Positions 5,443 through 5,609 of a stretch of DNA of 5,609 bases are shown one piece after another. The DNA is from Hyphomicrobiales bacterium. Lineage in GTDB: Bacteria > Pseudomonadota > Alphaproteobacteria > Rhizobiales > Xanthobacteraceae. The position numbers were made by a program, and so were the translations under genes. The notes under the pieces are model-generated. The model did no database searches. It had not been told where the DNA came from and was given only the letters and a program-made list of their open reading frames with translations. The stretch spans positions 1 through 5,609 of the forward strand of contig PKXB01000150.1 in assembly GCA_003133345.1 (NCBI GenBank). The letters are read 5' to 3'. How positions within the stretch are numbered: position 1 is the first letter of the stretch; each line of letters begins with the position of its first letter.

Positions 5443-5609
5443 CTATTTCGGCTCGTCCGGCTTCTTATCGCCCGGCTTCGGAGGAGGAGCCTTCTGCTGC
5501 GCCGCTGGCGGCGGTGGCGCGCGCACGGCTGGAGGCGGTGGCGCGTGCACGACTGGCGGCGGAGGTGCATGCACAACCGGCGGCGGCGCGTGCACGACCG
5601 GCGGAGGTG
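5443..5609 (-). CDS. proline-rich repeat protein, C-terminal fragment
   Basis: The 3' end of a minus-strand gene running off the right edge; 54 residues are visible before TAG (5443-5445). They consist of repeats of the type PPPPVVHA / PPPPAVRA, then PPPPAAQQKAPPPKPGDKKP and a charged end DEPK. Codons for proline vary (CCG, CCA, CCT), so the frame looks selected rather than a GC-rich accident, and the alternative frame here is rich in Arg and Cys and has no family look. Proline/alanine-rich tails of this kind are common in envelope or periplasmic proteins of Hyphomicrobiales; no signal peptide, domain or identity can be seen. It converges on decarboxylase 2 with 79 nt between the stops. Not recognised; function unknown. 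Confidence 0.65.
   Translation of the reverse strand, partial: PPPVVHAPPPVVHAPPPPVVHAPPPPAVRAPPPPAAQQKAPPPKPGDKKPDEPK
5507..5609. repeat. 24-bp tandem repeat encoding proline-rich units
   Basis: Units at 5507-5530, 5531-5554, 5555-5578, 5579-5599 (21 bp, one proline codon lost) and a partial one from 5600. All length changes are multiples of three, which keeps the minus-strand reading frame. The array may continue beyond the window. Confidence 0.7.

Noticed and set aside
5226..5576. Minus-strand open frame with Arg/Cys-rich translation over the 3' end of decarboxylase 2
   Set aside because: It overlaps paralog 2 and the terminator and is out of frame with the proline-rich repeats, which look like the real minus-strand coding frame.

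Overview
The window reads as a chromosomal segment of a high-GC alphaproteobacterium, probably of the Hyphomicrobiales (Bradyrhizobium/Rhodopseudomonas/Blastochloris-like). The evidence is a homospermidine synthase that keeps the residue numbering of the Blastochloris viridis enzyme, alphaproteobacterial alanine-racemase-fold ornithine decarboxylases, and leader RNAs of the type known from alphaproteobacteria as the speF motif. No mobile element, CRISPR array, tRNA or rRNA is visible.

Layout: (1) 1-392 is a long untranslated leader, the first copy of a structured speF-type RNA (about 1-272) plus a 120-nt expression platform. (2) 393-1523 encodes ornithine/lysine decarboxylase paralog 1. (3) 1531-1568 is a terminator-like hairpin. 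(4) 1631-2155 encodes a GNAT acetyltransferase of the YhbS type. (5) 2264-3694 encodes homospermidine synthase. (6) 3695-3840 is non-coding, with a candidate operator and a sigma70-like promoter. (7) 3841-4205 is a second, diverged copy of the same leader RNA. (8) 4206-5363 encodes decarboxylase paralog 2, about 74% identical to paralog 1 by hand count and alignable without a gap over 376 residues. (9) 5390-5424 is a strong intrinsic terminator. (10) 5443-5609 on the minus strand is the 3' end of a convergent gene for a proline-rich repeat protein, cut by the window edge.

Function: the decarboxylases make putrescine from ornithine (or cadaverine from lysine). Homospermidine synthase then joins two putrescines into sym-homospermidine, a major polyamine of many rhizobia-like bacteria. 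The acetyltransferase between them has no known substrate; a polyamine substrate is only suggested by position.

The main point of interest is RNA regulation. A decarboxylase together with its full leader has been duplicated in tandem. The two leaders have diverged enough to act as a small comparative data set: most predicted stems differ in sequence but keep base pairing. In both copies the 3' strand of the last conserved hairpin (CCCC) is also complementary to the Shine-Dalgarno sequence of the downstream decarboxylase, with one compensatory pair change between copies. This suggests a translational ON/OFF switch. The speF RNA family itself is already described; the switch model and the paired copies are read here from the sequence and are untested.
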